From Bacteroidales bacterium (GTDB lineage: Bacteria; Bacteroidota; Bacteroidia; Bacteroidales; GWA2-32-17): a stretch of DNA of 64,000 bases. The stretch covers positions 36,511-100,510 of the forward strand of contig JABUFC010000001.1 in NCBI GenBank assembly GCA_013314715.1. The letters run 5' to 3'. The translations under genes and the position numbers were made by a program. Position 1 is the stretch's first letter, and each line of letters begins with the position of its first letter. Shown here in pieces: positions 63,268-64,000 of this stretch. The notes under the pieces are model-generated. The model was not told the DNA's origin. It ran no database searches and was given only the letters and a program-made list of their open reading frames with translations.

Positions 63268-64000
63268 GATTTACTAACCATTCTAAACATGCGATTCCAT
63301 CGAATATTTCTTGGAAACGATTTGTCCTTATCTAAGGAAAGCCAAATGAATACGGGTTTACCAACAATATGATCTTCGGGAACAAACCCCCAAAAACGAC
63401 TATCTTGAGAATTATGTCTGTTGTCGCCCATCATAAAGTAGTAATCCATTTTAAAGGTATAAGTATGAGTCTCTTTGCCGTTGATGTAAATTTTTCCGTC
63501 TTTTACTTCTAGCTTATTTTTTTCATACACTTCAATTGCTCTTCTGTAAACAGGTAAGTTTTTTAGGTTTATTTCCATAGTTTGTCCTTTAGCTGGGACA
63601 TATATAGGTCCAAAATTATCGCGGTTGTAGCTAATGGTGCTATCTTGTGGAAAAACATCTTCACGCTCGGTAATTTCAGCAATTTTAACCGATAGCACAT
63701 TGGGATAAGCACGAATAGTTTGAGCTTTTTCTTCGGTTAGGGGAATGTAGTAATGAATAGTTGATGTTTTTGTAAGAGAATCGTATATAGGGTATTGGTT
63801 CATTAAACCAAATTGAATATCTTCTTGAGAAATGCCTAAACGTTCTAAGTTTCTTGTATTTAGTGGAATGCCATTCGTAACGATTTCATAATTGTATTGC
63901 ATGTTTTTAAAATGTTCTTGCTTTTTATCGTTAATGTATACTTGTGTATGCCTAATTTCAATTTTATCGCCTGGAATAGCAACACAACGTTTAATGTAAT
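63261..64000 (-). CDS. lepB: Signal peptidase I (partial, runs off the window)
   Basis: These are the C-terminal 245 residues of a gene whose start lies beyond the right edge. The frame is open from base 63998 and starts [15 protein letters not shown], so the general-base lysine block is present; the serine block would be further upstream. Box E is intact ([25 protein letters not shown]). The internal Met at 63902 is not the start. It is an inner-membrane enzyme that removes signal peptides from exported proteins. It is followed with a 7-base overlap by a degenerate paralogue. Confidence 0.9.
   Translation of the reverse strand, partial: YIKRCVAIPGDKIEIRHTQVYINDKKQEHFKNMQYNYEIVTNGIPLNTRNLERLGISQEDIQFGLMNQYPIYDSLTKTSTIHYYIPLTEEKAQTIRAYPNVLSVKIAEITEREDVFPQDSTISYNRDNFGPIYVPAKGQTMEINLKNLPVYRRAIEVYEKNKLEVKDGKIYINGKETHTYTFKMDYYFMMGDNRHNSQDSRFWGFVPEDHIVGKPVFIWLSLDKDKSFPRNIRWNRMFRMVSKSW

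Noticed and set aside
63261..63902. Complete 213-residue signal peptidase starting at the Met at 63902
   Set aside because: The frame stays open to the window edge, and upstream codons encode the conserved KRCVAIPGD block, so the Met is internal.

Overview
The window is a chromosomal segment of a Bacteroidota bacterium, most likely an anaerobic or microaerophilic member of the Bacteroidales. The evidence is low G+C, Bacteroidota-type promoters (TTG, 19-21 bp, TAnnTTTG), two proteins with type IX secretion C-terminal sorting domains (8425-11121, 48870-50492), SprB-type repeats, a fused CzcA/outer-membrane-factor efflux protein, a tail of an [FeFe] hydrogenase and a membrane pyrophosphatase. 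Most of it is core genome.

Layout, left to right. 1-129 is the end of an [FeFe] hydrogenase. 255-5112 (-) is an operon era-der-lipoprotein-comEC. 5177-8182 (-) holds a MORN-like lipoprotein and hppA. 8425-11121 (-) is a large SprB-repeat T9SS surface protein. rarA (-) and a hybrid sensor kinase (+) diverge at 12.6 kb. 15169-18100 (-) carries rimO, ftsY, a DUF4295 gene, rpmG and rpmB, with a terminator between the ribosomal block and ftsY. 18351-21110 (-) holds an FKBP lipoprotein, riboflavin synthase and a DAHP synthase/chorismate mutase. 21219-26050 is an envelope region: OprB-like porin, a large GT51 protein, hldD and mtgA. 26126-31577 (+) is a heavy-metal RND efflux operon. Then come an RRM RNA-binding protein, rnhB, and a convergent pair (-) of a giant alpha-2-macroglobulin and a translationally coupled Ser/Thr kinase. 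clpB (+) follows.

41913-44740 looks accessory. It is a three-gene minus-strand operon (zinc-ribbon PD-(D/E)XK nuclease-like protein, two-TM protein, multi-TM protein) with an attC-like imperfect palindrome at its 3' end, sitting between clpB and aspS. It is the best candidate in the window for an undescribed system.

44782-60840 returns to core genes: aspS, an acyl-CoA dehydrogenase, a T9SS subtilase, xseA-xseB, an LTA-synthase-like phosphotransferase, tgt, an LptF/G permease, pheT (with a possible leader peptide), an outer-membrane protein and a tandem Usp protein. 60852-64000 (-) is a Bacteroidales-type cluster: signal peptidase I (cut by the window edge), a second S26 peptidase in which the catalytic serine is a lysine, a SAM methyltransferase and a WbqC-family protein.

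Unusual points: a dead-looking LepB paralogue, a Tgt without its zinc cysteines, an RND-OMF fusion with what looks like an internal signal peptide, the A2M/kinase pair and the attC-like cassette. No tRNA, rRNA, CRISPR array or transposase gene was seen. Several apparent long reading frames begin inside promoter -7 boxes, so their starts were moved downstream to the first ATG.
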